16,138 nt of DNA from CAYOVG01 sp964407285 (GCA_964407285.1 CAYOVG010000143.1:1-16138); one strand, 5' to 3'; positions 7,182 through 14,027 are shown, counted from the stretch's first letter. The notes: generated by a model from the letters alone, not told the origin. A program made the numbers and translations.

Positions 7182-7700
7182 GTGGGACGGAAGGGATACT
7201 CCTGGGAGATACGTGAGAGAGCCGAAGAACTGTATGTATTCGAGGGGCTCGGCTTCAAAGAGGTTTCGGCGGAGACGGGCGTTTCCGAATCTCAGCTCAA
7301 GCGATGGGCCGACGAAGGGGACTGGTCCGAACGCAAAAAGGAGCATCGGAAGGTCCTTACCGATCTCAAGCGCAAGAAGCTCCAGATCCATCGGAAGCTC
7401 GTGCAAGACGCCTTGGATACCCTGGACCACCAGGCGGTCATGGCGGCGCGCCGGTGGATGGCGACTCACAACCCCCCTGAAACCGCCACGCATCAAAGGG
7501 ACCGTGACCGCGATATCGACCGGCCGGCGCTATTCCTGGAAAATCTGGAATTCATCGCCCGGACCCTCGAGGAGATCGACCCGCGAGGACTCAACGTCCT
7601 GGCCAAAAACCACGATGCAATTATCGACCGCTTCAAGGCGCAATGCATGAACGCGACGCCCTCGGGGCACACCGGCACAATCGCCGAGAAGTTCAGGTGA
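7182..7700 (+). CDS. Terminase-small-subunit-like HTH protein (DUF1804-like), orphan
   Basis: This 172-residue protein starts with an HTH region, YSWEIRERAEELYVFEGLGF then KEVSAETGVSESQLKRWADE and GDW (residues about 6-48). The same layout is seen in DUF1804 and other small terminase subunits of Mu-like and P2-like phages, where the N-terminal HTH binds phage DNA and the helical rest assembles a ring. The remainder (LVQDALDTLDHQAVMAARRW; FLENLEFIARTLEEIDPRGL) is helical. GTG 7182 is preferred to the upstream GTG 7119 because AGGAGAGG lies 7 nt before it. No large terminase, portal or other phage gene follows: the next 690 bp hold no gene. It is therefore a prophage remnant or a domesticated HTH protein. 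The HTH assignment is firmer than the terminase one. Confidence 0.65.
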   Translation: MGRKGYSWEIRERAEELYVFEGLGFKEVSAETGVSESQLKRWADEGDWSERKKEHRKVLTDLKRKKLQIHRKLVQDALDTLDHQAVMAARRWMATHNPPETATHQRDRDRDIDRPALFLENLEFIARTLEEIDPRGLNVLAKNHDAIIDRFKAQCMNATPSGHTGTIAEKFR

Positions 7701-8393
7701 AAAGCACTGTGCCTGCTTTACTCGATACATCGGACATTTTCATCGATTTCGGCATCGCCGCAGGCCCTTGGACAGTGTTTTTCGGAGCGTATCGGCGTCG
7801 TGTTCAACTCATATCGGCGCCGCATTCGTACCGCATTAGTACCATACAAACCGCATGAACGCTCGGTTTGCGGCCGCGGAAGTAAAAATTCGGAAGTGGG
7901 CTGAAATGAACGGCGTATCGAAAGGTTTCTAAATCCTGAAAACAGGAAAAGAGATGCGCCCCCGTAAGTCAAAACCCGGGCGCTCCGGATCGGAAGAACC
8001 ATGAACCCGGCGAAAATGCCCTTCTCGACCCTTGCGGGAAGGCGCGGCTTTTCTCGATTGACGGCCCGACAACGCTTCCGGCGGTTGGCTGTGTGTACAC
8101 GCCGGGAATATGCTTCCTATATTTCGATTTCAGGCATGGTTCATGGACCGTGTGTCTACAGACTATAAAGCGTGTGTTTGAGGTAGCGCTCGAAAGGGTT
8201 TACCGTCACTCGGACTCACCGTCATTCCCGCGCAATCGGGAATCCAGGTCTTTCAGGGCTTCCCGGCCCCCCGCTCCCCGCCTGCGCGGGGACAAGCTTC
8301 GCGGGGGCGACGGCTTAAGTGCTGCCCTGTTTCGAACCCTACCCTATTTCAAACCGGTTGCAGGCAATACGCGGCGGCCGGGGCCTGCCGCGA
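7701..8393. other. Intergenic region with dispersed-repeat elements
   Basis: About 690 bp with no supported gene on either strand. The left half (7701-8090) shows nothing I can name. The right half has a dRS3-like element (8224-8243) and, just after, a G/C-rich inverted segment around 8275-8310 (CCCCGCCTGCGCGGGG and a GCTTCGCGGGGG copy) of the type often found with such elements. Open frames here are short and lack ribosome sites. Confidence 0.5.
8224..8243. repeat. dRS3-like inverted repeat ATTCCC-N8-GGGAAT
   Basis: ATTCCC (8224-8229), eight bases, GGGAAT (8238-8243), embedded in GTCATTCCCG and GGGAATCCAGG. This matches the consensus described for neisserial dRS3 elements and a similar intergenic repeat common in many other proteobacterial genomes. 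In Neisseria such sites can serve as filamentous-phage integration targets; nothing here shows that use. Confidence 0.65.
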
Positions 8394-8693
8394 TCAGCGG
8401 GCCGGAGCGCTCACCATCTCCCATATGGAGATCTCGACGGCGCCCGCCGTCATTGCTTCCGCCTTTTCCAGGAACGCCTTGAGATGCGGCTTTGCGATGT
8501 GAGCCTCCAAATCTTCCCTGCTCGACCAGTTTTCGTGGAAAAGGAAGAGCCCTTTGTCGTCCGTCGCCCGGTGCAGGTCGTAGTTGACGCAGCCCGCGTC
8601 CGCCCGCGACGGCTCGACCAGGGCCATGAGTTCCTTCATCATCTGCTCTTCCATACCCTCTTTCGCCCTGATCCGGGCAACAACCGTGACCAT
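8394..8693 (-). CDS. Antibiotic biosynthesis monooxygenase (ABM) domain protein, YgiN-like
   Basis: This is a 99-residue single-domain protein of the dimeric alpha/beta ABM fold: VTVVARIRAKEGMEEQMMKE, then LVEPSRADAGCVNYDLHRA, FLFHENWSSREDLEAHI and PHLKAFLEKA. These are the standard ABM landmarks (Glu/Gly-rich first turn, GC-x-x-Y-D/E, E-x-W, H-x-x-x-P-H-F/L). Members include quinol monooxygenase YgiN and heme-degrading IsdG, but most are uncharacterised cofactor-independent oxygenases or small-molecule binding proteins. ATG 8693 has GGAGGAG at 7-nt spacing, so the longer upstream frame is not used. It is a monocistron, divergent from thiD. The substrate is unknown. Confidence 0.88.
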   Translation of the reverse strand: MVTVVARIRAKEGMEEQMMKELMALVEPSRADAGCVNYDLHRATDDKGLFLFHENWSSREDLEAHIAKPHLKAFLEKAEAMTAGAVEISIWEMVSAPAR

Positions 8694-9074
8694 GGTGTTT
8701 CTCCTCCCGTGAGTCCTTATGGAGCGCTCTTCATATTCATTGCGTTCGCGACCGAAACCGCGCGCCGGGCGACGCGCATTCCGATTCCGCCCGCCGCGTC
8801 GCCCGGTGAGATAACACGAAACCGGGTCGCCTGTCATTGCCGAAGATGCGAAGGGGCAAAAAACCTCGCGCCGAACCGGGACTTTCATGCGAAAATCCGG
8901 TATACTGCTCACCCTGGCGGCGACATTACCGGCAGCTTTGCCGCGACATCACCGGTAGCTTTACCGGCGACCTTGCCGGCAGCCTCCGGCCCAGGTTTGC
9001 CCTTTTCGTGTTTTTTTGTGTTTTTCGTGGTAAAAAAAGAGAACCGCCGGCAGGAGAAAGGAGAGCGCAGATCC
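8694..9074. other. Divergent intergenic region between ABM gene and thiD
   Basis: About 380 bp. It contains the three-copy 23-bp repeat (8920-8989), a TATACT box (8901-8906) without a clear -35, and a T-rich stretch (about 9003-9035) with repeated TTTTCGTG/TTTTTGTG words. The thiD frame is open far upstream across this region, but no ribosome site or domain supports an N-terminal extension. Confidence 0.5.
8920..8989 (+). repeat. 23-bp tandem repeat, three copies
   Basis: Copies at 8920-8942, 8943-8965 and 8967-8989 share GCGAC(A/C)T(T/C)(A/G)CCGG(C/T)AGC; one extra G (8966) separates the last two. Divergence grows toward the third copy. It sits upstream of thiD and is probably non-coding. 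Confidence 0.65.
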
Positions 9075-9887
9075 ATGAAGATTCCTCGTTGTCTCACCAT
9101 TGCGGGTTCCGATTCGGGCGGCGGGGCCGGCGTTCAGGCGGACCTCAAGACCTTCGCCGCCCTCGGCGCGTACGGCATGAGCGCCGTTACCGCCCTGACC
9201 GCCCAGAACAGCGTGGGCGTCCAGGGCATACTCGAAGTGGACCCGGACTTCGTCTCGCTGCAGATTCGTTCGGTGGTGGAGGACATCGGCGTTGACGCGG
9301 TCAAGACGGGCATGCTCGCCGGAGCCGCCATCGTGTCGCGCGTCGCCCGCGACATCCGCGAACTGAACCTGCGAAAGGTCGTGGTCGACCCGGTGATGGT
9401 CGCCAAGAGCGGGAACGCCCTCCTTCGAAGCGACGCCGTCGAAGCGCTCACGCGGGAACTGCTGCCGCTCGCGACCGTCGTCACGCCCAACCTGCACGAA
9501 GCTTCGGCGCTGGCCGGATTCGAGGTGGAGGACGCGCAAGGGATGAAGGAGGCGGCGCGCCGCATCCACGCCATGGGACCCCGGTGCGTCGTGGTGAAGG
9601 GGGGGCACCTGCCGGGAAGCCCGATGGACCTTCTCTTCGACGGGTCGGCTTTCAGGGAGTTCGTAAACGAGCGCCATGACACGCCGCACACGCACGGTAC
9701 GGGGTGCACGTTCGCATCCGCCGTCGCGGCGGGCCTTGCGAGAGGCTTCGGCGTGGAGGAAGCCGTCGCCCGCGCCAAGGCCTACATAACGGAAGCCATT
9801 CGCAACGGCCTGCCCCTCGGCCGCGGGCACGGCCCCGTCCACCACCTGCACGAACTCTACGCCCGCGCGGGCCTGAAGTTCCAATAG
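9075..9887 (+). CDS. thiD: Hydroxymethylpyrimidine/phosphomethylpyrimidine kinase ThiD
   Basis: ThiD phosphorylates HMP to HMP-P and then HMP-PP, the pyrimidine half of thiamine diphosphate, in the cytosol. At 270 aa it has the usual length of this ribokinase-family enzyme. Visible signatures are TIAGSDSGGGAGVQADLKTF (8-27), MSAVTALTAQNSVGVQ (35-50), VVVDPVMVAKSG (102-113), TPNLHEASALAG (137-148) and VVVKGGH (172-178). The anion-hole/catalytic segment THGTGCTFASA follows, with Cys211. ATG 9075 has an AGGAGAG stretch about 10 nt upstream. The next gene, a hydrolase, starts 34 bp after the stop, probably on the same transcript. No TPP riboswitch was recognised upstream. Confidence 0.95.
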   Translation: MKIPRCLTIAGSDSGGGAGVQADLKTFAALGAYGMSAVTALTAQNSVGVQGILEVDPDFVSLQIRSVVEDIGVDAVKTGMLAGAAIVSRVARDIRELNLRKVVVDPVMVAKSGNALLRSDAVEALTRELLPLATVVTPNLHEASALAGFEVEDAQGMKEAARRIHAMGPRCVVVKGGHLPGSPMDLLFDGSAFREFVNERHDTPHTHGTGCTFASAVAAGLARGFGVEEAVARAKAYITEAIRNGLPLGRGHGPVHHLHELYARAGLKFQ

Positions 9888-9921
9888 CGGCCGACAAAAA
9901 CCGGTCGAAAGAAAGGACGCC

Positions 9922-10599
9922 ATGACCGAAGAAAGAGTCGAAATCCCATCCGGCGGCGGAATCACCCTCGAAGGGCTCTACCGCGCTCCGGGCAACCCCG
10001 AATCCGGCGGCCGCGACGGGGCCGTCGTCTGCCATCCGCACCCCCTCTATGGCGGAAGCATGCGCAACAACGTGGTCGAAGCCCTCGCGGCGGCTTTTCA
10101 CCGGTGGGGGGCCGGGACGCTCCGGTTCAACTTCCGGGGAGTGGGCGGGAGCGGCGGGTCGTACGCCGAAGGCGAGGGCGAAGCCGAAGACGTGAAGGCG
10201 GCCGTTTCCCATGTCCGGGCGCGCGGGGCGGGGGCCGTGCACCTGGCGGCGTACTCCTTCGGGGCGTGGGTGGCGTTGAAGGCCCTGCGGCTCGGGGCGG
10301 TCGATCCCGCGAGTCTCGTCCTGGTCTCTCCGCCCCTCGATTTCCTGAGCTTCGAGCATCTCGCGCTCCCTCGCGCGCCCGGAGCCGCCGTCCCGTGCCT
10401 CATCACCCTCGGGGAGCACGACGATTTTTGCTCCTCGCGGTCCTTCGGGAACTGGCTGGCCCCGCAACTCGACGCCGGGATTGCTGTCGAGACGGAAATC
10501 TTCCCGCGGGGCGATCATTTCTACGGCGGGAGGGAATCGGCCCTGGCCGAGCGGGTGGCGCGGTTTCTCGAGCGCCGTTTCGCGACCGGCGTCGCCTGA
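9922..10599 (+). CDS. Alpha/beta hydrolase (COG2945-like)
   Basis: This 225-residue cytosolic alpha/beta-hydrolase has no signal peptide. VVCHPHPLYGGSMRNNVV (35-52) and LRFNFRGVGGSGGSY (67-81) are characteristic of a bacterial family of short serine hydrolases of unknown substrate. The nucleophile elbow is A-Y-S-F-G (Ser112), and LGEHDD (Asp167) and GDHFYGG (His199) complete a plausible triad. The first elbow Gly is replaced by Ala, which is tolerated in this family. It follows thiD by 34 bp and has GAAAGGA upstream of ATG. Nothing in the sequence ties it to thiamine metabolism; shared transcription is the only link. Confidence 0.88.
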   Translation: MTEERVEIPSGGGITLEGLYRAPGNPESGGRDGAVVCHPHPLYGGSMRNNVVEALAAAFHRWGAGTLRFNFRGVGGSGGSYAEGEGEAEDVKAAVSHVRARGAGAVHLAAYSFGAWVALKALRLGAVDPASLVLVSPPLDFLSFEHLALPRAPGAAVPCLITLGEHDDFCSSRSFGNWLAPQLDAGIAVETEIFPRGDHFYGGRESALAERVARFLERRFATGVA

Positions 10600-11025
10600 G
10601 CGCCGTCCGGAACACGGCGGCGTGCGCGCCGAGAATGTGCGTTGCCGCGGGTTTGCCATCTGAAAACTAAAATTTTCACAATCCCTCAATTTTTTGTTCG
10701 TTCTTGCCGGATTTTATGGTAATAAAGTCCTGATATGATTTCTCGCGAGGCTCCTCGCGATAAATGGAAACGAATCCTCATGGGGGGCGAAAATCGAGCA
10801 TGTTCCGCAGTTTACATGTCGAGGCAAGGAACGGCGCGGGAGGGCGAGCGTGGCGCCGCTTCCGTTCGGTCCCGGTTCCGGACACCCCTCGGCGTCGTGC
10901 CGGTAACTTGCCGTCATGGGGAGACACGGTGTGCGTTACCCGATTTTGCACCATGCCGGAAATTGATAACCTGGGTTGGGTCGAGTACCACCAGCAATTC
11001 ATCGTTGTTAACAGAAGGAGTAATC
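10600..11025. other. Intergenic region with inverted repeats
   Basis: About 425 bp without a supported gene. CGCCGT (10601-10606) pairs with ACGGCG (10614-10619) just after the hydrolase stop, a weak hairpin lacking a T-run. TGAAAA (10661-10666) pairs with TTTTCA (10673-10678), then a T6 run follows at 10690-10695; this could act as a poor terminator. TATGAT at 10734-10739 is a possible -10 for the DUF1566 gene, but its leader would be almost 300 nt. The frame of the DUF1566 gene is open to 10735 but shows no domain there. Confidence 0.45.
10743..10760. promoter_or_regulatory. Perfect 8-bp inverted repeat, possible operator
   Basis: TCGCGAGG (10743-10750), 2 bases, CCTCGCGA (10753-10760). 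It begins 4 bp downstream of the TATGAT box (10734-10739). The two-base gap is too tight for a good RNA hairpin but suits a symmetric dimeric repressor site. No regulator gene is adjacent. Confidence 0.3.
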
Positions 11026-11424
11026 ATGGCTGAGAACCGTTTCAAGAAACTTGGTGACTACACGTTAGTGGATCGCAACACGGGCCTCGAGTGGCAGCTT
11101 CGTCCGTCCAAGGAGCCGATGGTATGGAAAGAGGGTTTCGGGTACGTCGAGCAACTCAATAAGGCCAATTACGGCGGCCATAGCGACTGGCGCTATCCCA
11201 CGCAGCAGGAAATGGTCACCTTGATAAACGAGGACGAAGACCGCACCACCGGTCTTTATCAGGACAAGATCCTGGGCAACCAGACTTCGTTCTGGACCTC
11301 CACCGAAGGCGACCATCACTCCCACAAAGCGGTCTACGCCGACTTCTACTACGGCGACACCTACCTGATCGAAGAAAACTATGCGACTCATTACATAAGA
11401 GCGGTTCGCACGGCCCAGCAGTAG
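11026..11424 (+). CDS. DUF1566 (Lcl C-terminal domain) protein
   Basis: This 132-residue protein consists almost entirely of one DUF1566/Lcl_C domain: LVDRNTGLEWQLRPSKEP, WKEGFGYVEQLNKANYGGHS then DWRYPTQQEMVTLIN, and FWTSTEG followed by AVYADFYYGDTY and HYIRAVR. The family pattern is W-x-x-A, G-x-x-D-W-R-L-P-T-x-x-E-L, and a closing R-x-V-R; it has a C-type-lectin-like character. Many members are secreted or lipoproteins, but this one has no signal peptide, so it looks cytosolic. AGAAGGAG lies 5 nt before ATG 11026, which fixes the start despite the longer open frame. The biochemical role of the domain is not settled. TrmL follows 48 bp later. Confidence 0.85.
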   Translation: MAENRFKKLGDYTLVDRNTGLEWQLRPSKEPMVWKEGFGYVEQLNKANYGGHSDWRYPTQQEMVTLINEDEDRTTGLYQDKILGNQTSFWTSTEGDHHSHKAVYADFYYGDTYLIEENYATHYIRAVRTAQQ

Positions 11425-11472
11425 CGGCGAGCAGTACGGGAGCAACGCGTTTATTTGTGTGAAAGCGGATGG

Positions 11473-11991
11473 ATGAAGGATCTGCGCGGGGTTTCGGAAG
11501 AAGGGCGGCCATGCCTCCAGGTGGTTCTCTATCAGCCGGAGATCCCTCAAAATACCGGCAATGTGGCCAGAACATGCGCGGCCACGCGAACACCTCTTCA
11601 CCTCGTTGAACCTTTGGGATTTCGTCTGACGGACCGGCACCTCAAACGTGCCGGTCTCGACTATTGGCCCCATGTGCGTCTGCGGGTGCACCCCGACCTC
11701 GGGTTTCTCGACAGGGACTTTCCGGGGAGCCGGCGCATCTACTTTTCCAGTCATTCCGTCCGTGCTTATTCCGATTTTTGTTTCCACCCCGGAGACCTTC
11801 TCATCTTCGGGTCGGAGGCGAAAGGGCTGCCGAAGGAGATTATTGAATCTGAAGCTGAATCCGAGCGGGTGTTGTGTATTCCAATCGACCGGACACGAGT
11901 TCGAAGTCTGAATCTGGCTACAACGGTAGGCATTGCCCTGTTTGAGGCCATGCGCCAGTTGGGTCCCGGAAGGAATGGGGCCGGCGGGTAG
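11473..11991 (+). CDS. trmL: tRNA (cytidine(34)-2'-O)-methyltransferase TrmL (SPOUT family)
   Basis: TrmL uses SAM to 2'-O-methylate the wobble C or U of tRNA-Leu isoacceptors. The 172-residue protein carries the three SPOUT knot motifs: LYQPEIPQNTGNVARTCAAT (19-38), LLIFGSEAKGLP (about 109-120) and IPIDRTRVRSLNLATTVGIA. The tail LFEAMRQLG matches the usual end of minimal TrmL enzymes (150-160 aa). ATG 11473 is taken as start; a TTG 18 nt upstream is possible, as neither has a strong ribosome site. The first 15 residues precede the conserved core. An inverted repeat 18 nt after the stop may end the transcript. Confidence 0.93.
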   Translation: MKDLRGVSEEGRPCLQVVLYQPEIPQNTGNVARTCAATRTPLHLVEPLGFRLTDRHLKRAGLDYWPHVRLRVHPDLGFLDRDFPGSRRIYFSSHSVRAYSDFCFHPGDLLIFGSEAKGLPKEIIESEAESERVLCIPIDRTRVRSLNLATTVGIALFEAMRQLGPGRNGAGG

Positions 11992-12004
11992 CGGGAGGCC
12001 GAGG

Positions 12005-12036
12005 GGTCTCGCGGTTGCGCGACCGCGATGCGGGAC
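12005..12036 (+). terminator. GC-rich inverted repeat after trmL
   Basis: TCGCGGT (12009-12015) pairs with ACCGCGA (12022-12028) across 6 nt, and outer GGTC/GACC can extend the stem. It begins 18 nt after the trmL stop. There is no T-run, so intrinsic termination is doubtful; it may instead stabilise the 3' end. Confidence 0.35.
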
Positions 12037-12108
12037 CTTGAAAAAGCGAATAAGTGTGTAGAACAGCATTTCATTACCTCCGTCCAAATGAAAGAACGAG
12101 GAAACTAA

Positions 12109-12210
12109 ATGAACAAAGAGGAAATGCTGGCACTTGTACATGAGCTTTGTCCGGAAATTGAACAGCTTGGGCTGTATGCGGTCGTCCTTGGAAAAGGGAG
12201 CCGCTACTGA
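12109..12210 (+). CDS. Short ORF, 33 aa, ending at an in-frame TGA
   Basis: The product reads MNKEEMLALVHELCPEIEQL then GLYAVVLGKGSRY. ATG 12109 follows GAGGAAACTAA, a decent ribosome site. The stop TGA (12208-12210) leads straight into an open segment of the same reading frame (12211-12483). The end of this ORF (a beta-strand-like GLYAVVL-GKG-SRY) and the start of the next (VIFFESR) look like two halves of a beta hairpin. I therefore suspect that this is the N-terminal half of one roughly 95-residue domain split by TGA. No family was recognised. Confidence 0.5.
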   Translation: MNKEEMLALVHELCPEIEQLGLYAVVLGKGSRY

Positions 12211-12483
12211 GTGATTTTCTTTGAGAGCAGGGACTGCTCTAAGAGCAAACCACCGCTGAGTTCCGTCCGCATCTGTTCCAGGAACGAAGATTGCGGCTCG
12301 TATGCGGCCGTCCAATCATGGGAAAAGTCGTTGCGGCAGGCGTTGCACGAAGCCGGGAAGAAGCTCGGACTCAAGAAAGTGAGCCCAAAACGGCCGGCCA
12401 GGCGCCGCAAGCGAGAGAGCGGAGAAGGAGTAAGTGGCAGAGATCGAGTGGAAAGCAATCAAGTGGAAAGCTGCGTATGGTGA
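12211..12483 (+). CDS. Hypothetical ORF continuing the frame after TGA, Cys-containing
   Basis: It could start at GTG 12211 directly after the TGA, with no ribosome site of its own, or be the downstream half of the ORF at 12109. SSVRICSRNEDCGSYAAVQS and WEKSLRQALHEAGKKLGLKK look like real protein (two Cys, amphipathic helix). The Arg-rich tail beyond about residue 55 overlaps the next gene by 50 nt and reads like unselected sequence. It may be a disrupted gene, a coupled small protein, or part of a readthrough product. No function can be assigned. Confidence 0.35.
   Translation: MIFFESRDCSKSKPPLSSVRICSRNEDCGSYAAVQSWEKSLRQALHEAGKKLGLKKVSPKRPARRRKRESGEGVSGRDRVESNQVESCVW
12224..12240 (+). promoter_or_regulatory. 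Perfect hairpin 13 nt downstream of the in-frame TGA
   Basis: AGAGCAG (12224-12230), GGA, CTGCTCT (12234-12240). The stem extends by TT (12221-12222) with AA (12241-12242) if G12223 bulges out. No T-run follows, so it is not a terminator. The loop GG lies about 20 nt after the TGA, close to its place in bacterial SECIS elements, but the bulged base is G instead of U and the loop is GGA instead of GGU. Confidence 0.5.
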
Positions 12484-12973
12484 TCATTCGATCAGGGACT
12501 TGTTGACGATCCTCAAGGGCTTCGGGCCCATGGAGGTGTTGGAGTTCGAGAAGCCCGACTGCTTTCGCGGGCAGTTGAGCGTCTCCGCCACGGAGGGCGG
12601 GGGCAAGGGGATCACGATCTACTACCTGGAGACGATGGGGTCCAGGCGAACCGGCGCGGGGAGGGCCGCTCTCAAGTATCTGCGCGATATCTTCAAGGGC
12701 GAGGTCTATGTCGAGGACCCCGGCGGGGATGTGATCAAGGTGAGCAATCCCGACGGGAAGAGCCTCCTTTTCTGGATCGGGATGTTCCGGGAAGGGCTTA
12801 TCGACGCGCTCGAGAGCGAGACGTGCCTGCTGGAGAAAGGGATGTGCGCGGCCGATCGGGACCGGATCGAGAGGGAAGTGCGCAGCCGCAGGGAAATGGG
12901 GAGCCGGCGCCGGGCGGAAGCGGAAACGGAAGATGAAGGCAGCGGAGAAGATCGGGAGCGCATCGGAGCTTAG
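12434..12973 (+). CDS. Hypothetical protein with GNAT-like motif
   Basis: The 179-residue product starts at GTG 12434, preceded by GGAGAAGGAG (short spacing). The segment ITIYYLETMGSRRTGAGRAA then LKYLRDIFKGEVYVEDP (60-96) resembles GNAT motif A: a beta strand, an R-x-x-G-x-G-R acetyl-CoA pyrophosphate loop and a helix. KSLLFWIGMFREGLIDALES (109-128) would match the later FW-x-x-x-x-x-GF region. The N-terminal GNAT half is not obvious, so this is a tentative fold resemblance and not an enzyme call. The last 45 residues are a charged Arg/Glu tail, and the gene overlaps rfaE2 by 41 nt, suggesting translational coupling. Confidence 0.65.
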   Translation: MAEIEWKAIKWKAAYGDHSIRDLLTILKGFGPMEVLEFEKPDCFRGQLSVSATEGGGKGITIYYLETMGSRRTGAGRAALKYLRDIFKGEVYVEDPGGDVIKVSNPDGKSLLFWIGMFREGLIDALESETCLLEKGMCAADRDRIEREVRSRREMGSRRRAEAETEDEGSGEDRERIGA

Positions 12974-13451
12974 GGAGCTTTGCGCGGCCGCGCGACTGCG
13001 GGGCCGCCGCGTGGTGTTCACCAACGGCTGCTTCGACATCATGCACGTGGGGCACCTGCGCTACCTCGAAGCGGCCCGGGAGCTGGGCGACATGCTGGTG
13101 GTCGGGGTCAACACCGACGGTTCGGTGGCGAGGATCAAGGGGCCCGGCCGTCCCATCGTCGGAGAAAGGGAACGGGCGGAAATGGTCGCCGGACTCCACT
13201 GCGTCGACTGCGTTGCTCTCTTCGACGAACCGGACCCGCTGAAACTCATCGAGACGGCCGAACCGGATGTGCTCGTCAAGGGGGCCGACTGGGCGGTCGA
13301 TAAGATCGTCGGGGCCGATTTCGTTCTGGCGAGGGGCGGCAAGGTGCTCACCATCCCCCTGGTCCCCGGTGTTTCCACCACAACCATCATCCAAAGGATC
13401 GCCGACCGCGCGGCGGCGGACCGCGCGGCGGCTGACGGCTCCTCCCGGTAG
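12933..13451 (+). CDS. rfaE2: D-glycero-beta-D-manno-heptose 1-phosphate adenylyltransferase (RfaE2/HldE C-domain)
   Basis: It transfers AMP to heptose 1-phosphate, giving ADP-heptose for the LPS inner core or other heptosylated products. At 172 aa it is the stand-alone nucleotidyltransferase form, without the HldE kinase domain. Signatures are VVFTNGCFDIMHVGHLRYLE (27-46, with the HxGH nucleotide-binding motif at HVGH), VVGVNTDGSV, KGPGRPIVGERERAEMVAGL, VLVKGADW then DKIVGAD, and the C-terminal PGVSTTTIIQRI. ATG 12933 lies inside the previous gene. The extreme C-terminus carries a small duplication (ADRAAADRAAADG). No heptose kinase or isomerase gene is adjacent. Confidence 0.93.
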   Translation: MKAAEKIGSASELRELCAAARLRGRRVVFTNGCFDIMHVGHLRYLEAARELGDMLVVGVNTDGSVARIKGPGRPIVGERERAEMVAGLHCVDCVALFDEPDPLKLIETAEPDVLVKGADWAVDKIVGADFVLARGGKVLTIPLVPGVSTTTIIQRIADRAAADRAAADGSSR

Positions 13452-13891
13452 CGCGCCTCTATTCCCGCATTTCGATACCGGGATACCGGAAGTATTGCAT
13501 TGCCGCCGGCCCCGGCCAGGTTATTAAAATCCAGGCTTTCTTCCGAGACTACCGCTTCCATCCCGTTCCCACGAGGGAGCCTCCCGTTCCCACCAAGGAA
13601 CGCGTGGACGTTGACCCGCCCCCCCGCCCCGCTCCCGCCCGGTCGCCTCCCCCCGCCTGCCGCCCCGCGAATCCGCTCCTCCGTCACCCGGCGGTATCCT
13701 TCTGCGGTCCCTCTTCCGGTCCGCCGACGGGTTCTTCCTCCCGTTGCGTTTCCGCTGAATCCGATCAATCGGTTACGGCCCGCTCCGGCCGACGTTTTAC
13801 GGCATTTGCAGGCGACTGCCGACCGAACCGGCTCCGCCGTCGCCGCTCCAACCGGCTTCCAAGATTGACTCATCGGGGAGCCTTTTGTTAT

Positions 13892-13906
13892 CACTACATC
13901 GTAGTG
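13892..13906. repeat. Perfect 6-bp hairpin CACTAC-ATC-GTAGTG
   Basis: The arms 13892-13897 and 13901-13906 are perfectly complementary across three bases. It lies 8 bp before a second, larger stem, so the pair could fold as one structured RNA. Confidence 0.5.
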
Positions 13907-13914
13907 CGCGTAAT

Positions 13915-13940
13915 GCAGCCCCGTGCAACGGGGGGCTTGC
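13915..13940. repeat. GC-rich stem-loop
   Basis: GCAGCCCCGT (13915-13924) pairs with the segment ending GGCTTGC (to 13940), with ACGGGG opposite CCCCGT around a GCA loop and one or two bulges. It is very stable by eye. No T-run follows. It could belong to a small RNA or a dispersed element. Confidence 0.45.
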
Positions 13941-14027
13941 ACTCGAATCCGCCGCGCGGTTGCGATCGCGGGCATGCCGTGAACCGTTGAAATCCGGACT
14001 TTACCGCCGAATTGCCGGAGGAGAGTT

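Noticed and set aside
8325..8345. Possible tRNA T-arm (TTTCGAACCC)
   Set aside because: No anticodon arm, D-arm or acceptor stem can be built around it.
9003..9055. T-rich/A-rich stretch as a terminator or riboswitch before thiD
   Set aside because: No GC-rich stem precedes the T-runs, and the conserved elements of a TPP riboswitch (CTGAGA, ACCTGA-type) are absent.
8319..9074. N-terminal extension of ThiD by 252 codons
   Set aside because: The frame is open but crosses the antisense ABM gene, a tandem repeat and a T-rich stretch. ThiD has its normal start and length from 9075.
8961..10689. Minus-strand frames of 334 and 345 codons
   Set aside because: Antisense to thiD and the hydrolase, both with complete catalytic motifs; typical GC-rich shadow frames.
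11065..12315. 416-codon minus-strand frame
   Set aside because: Antisense to the DUF1566 and trmL genes, which carry strong motifs; no domain on the minus strand.
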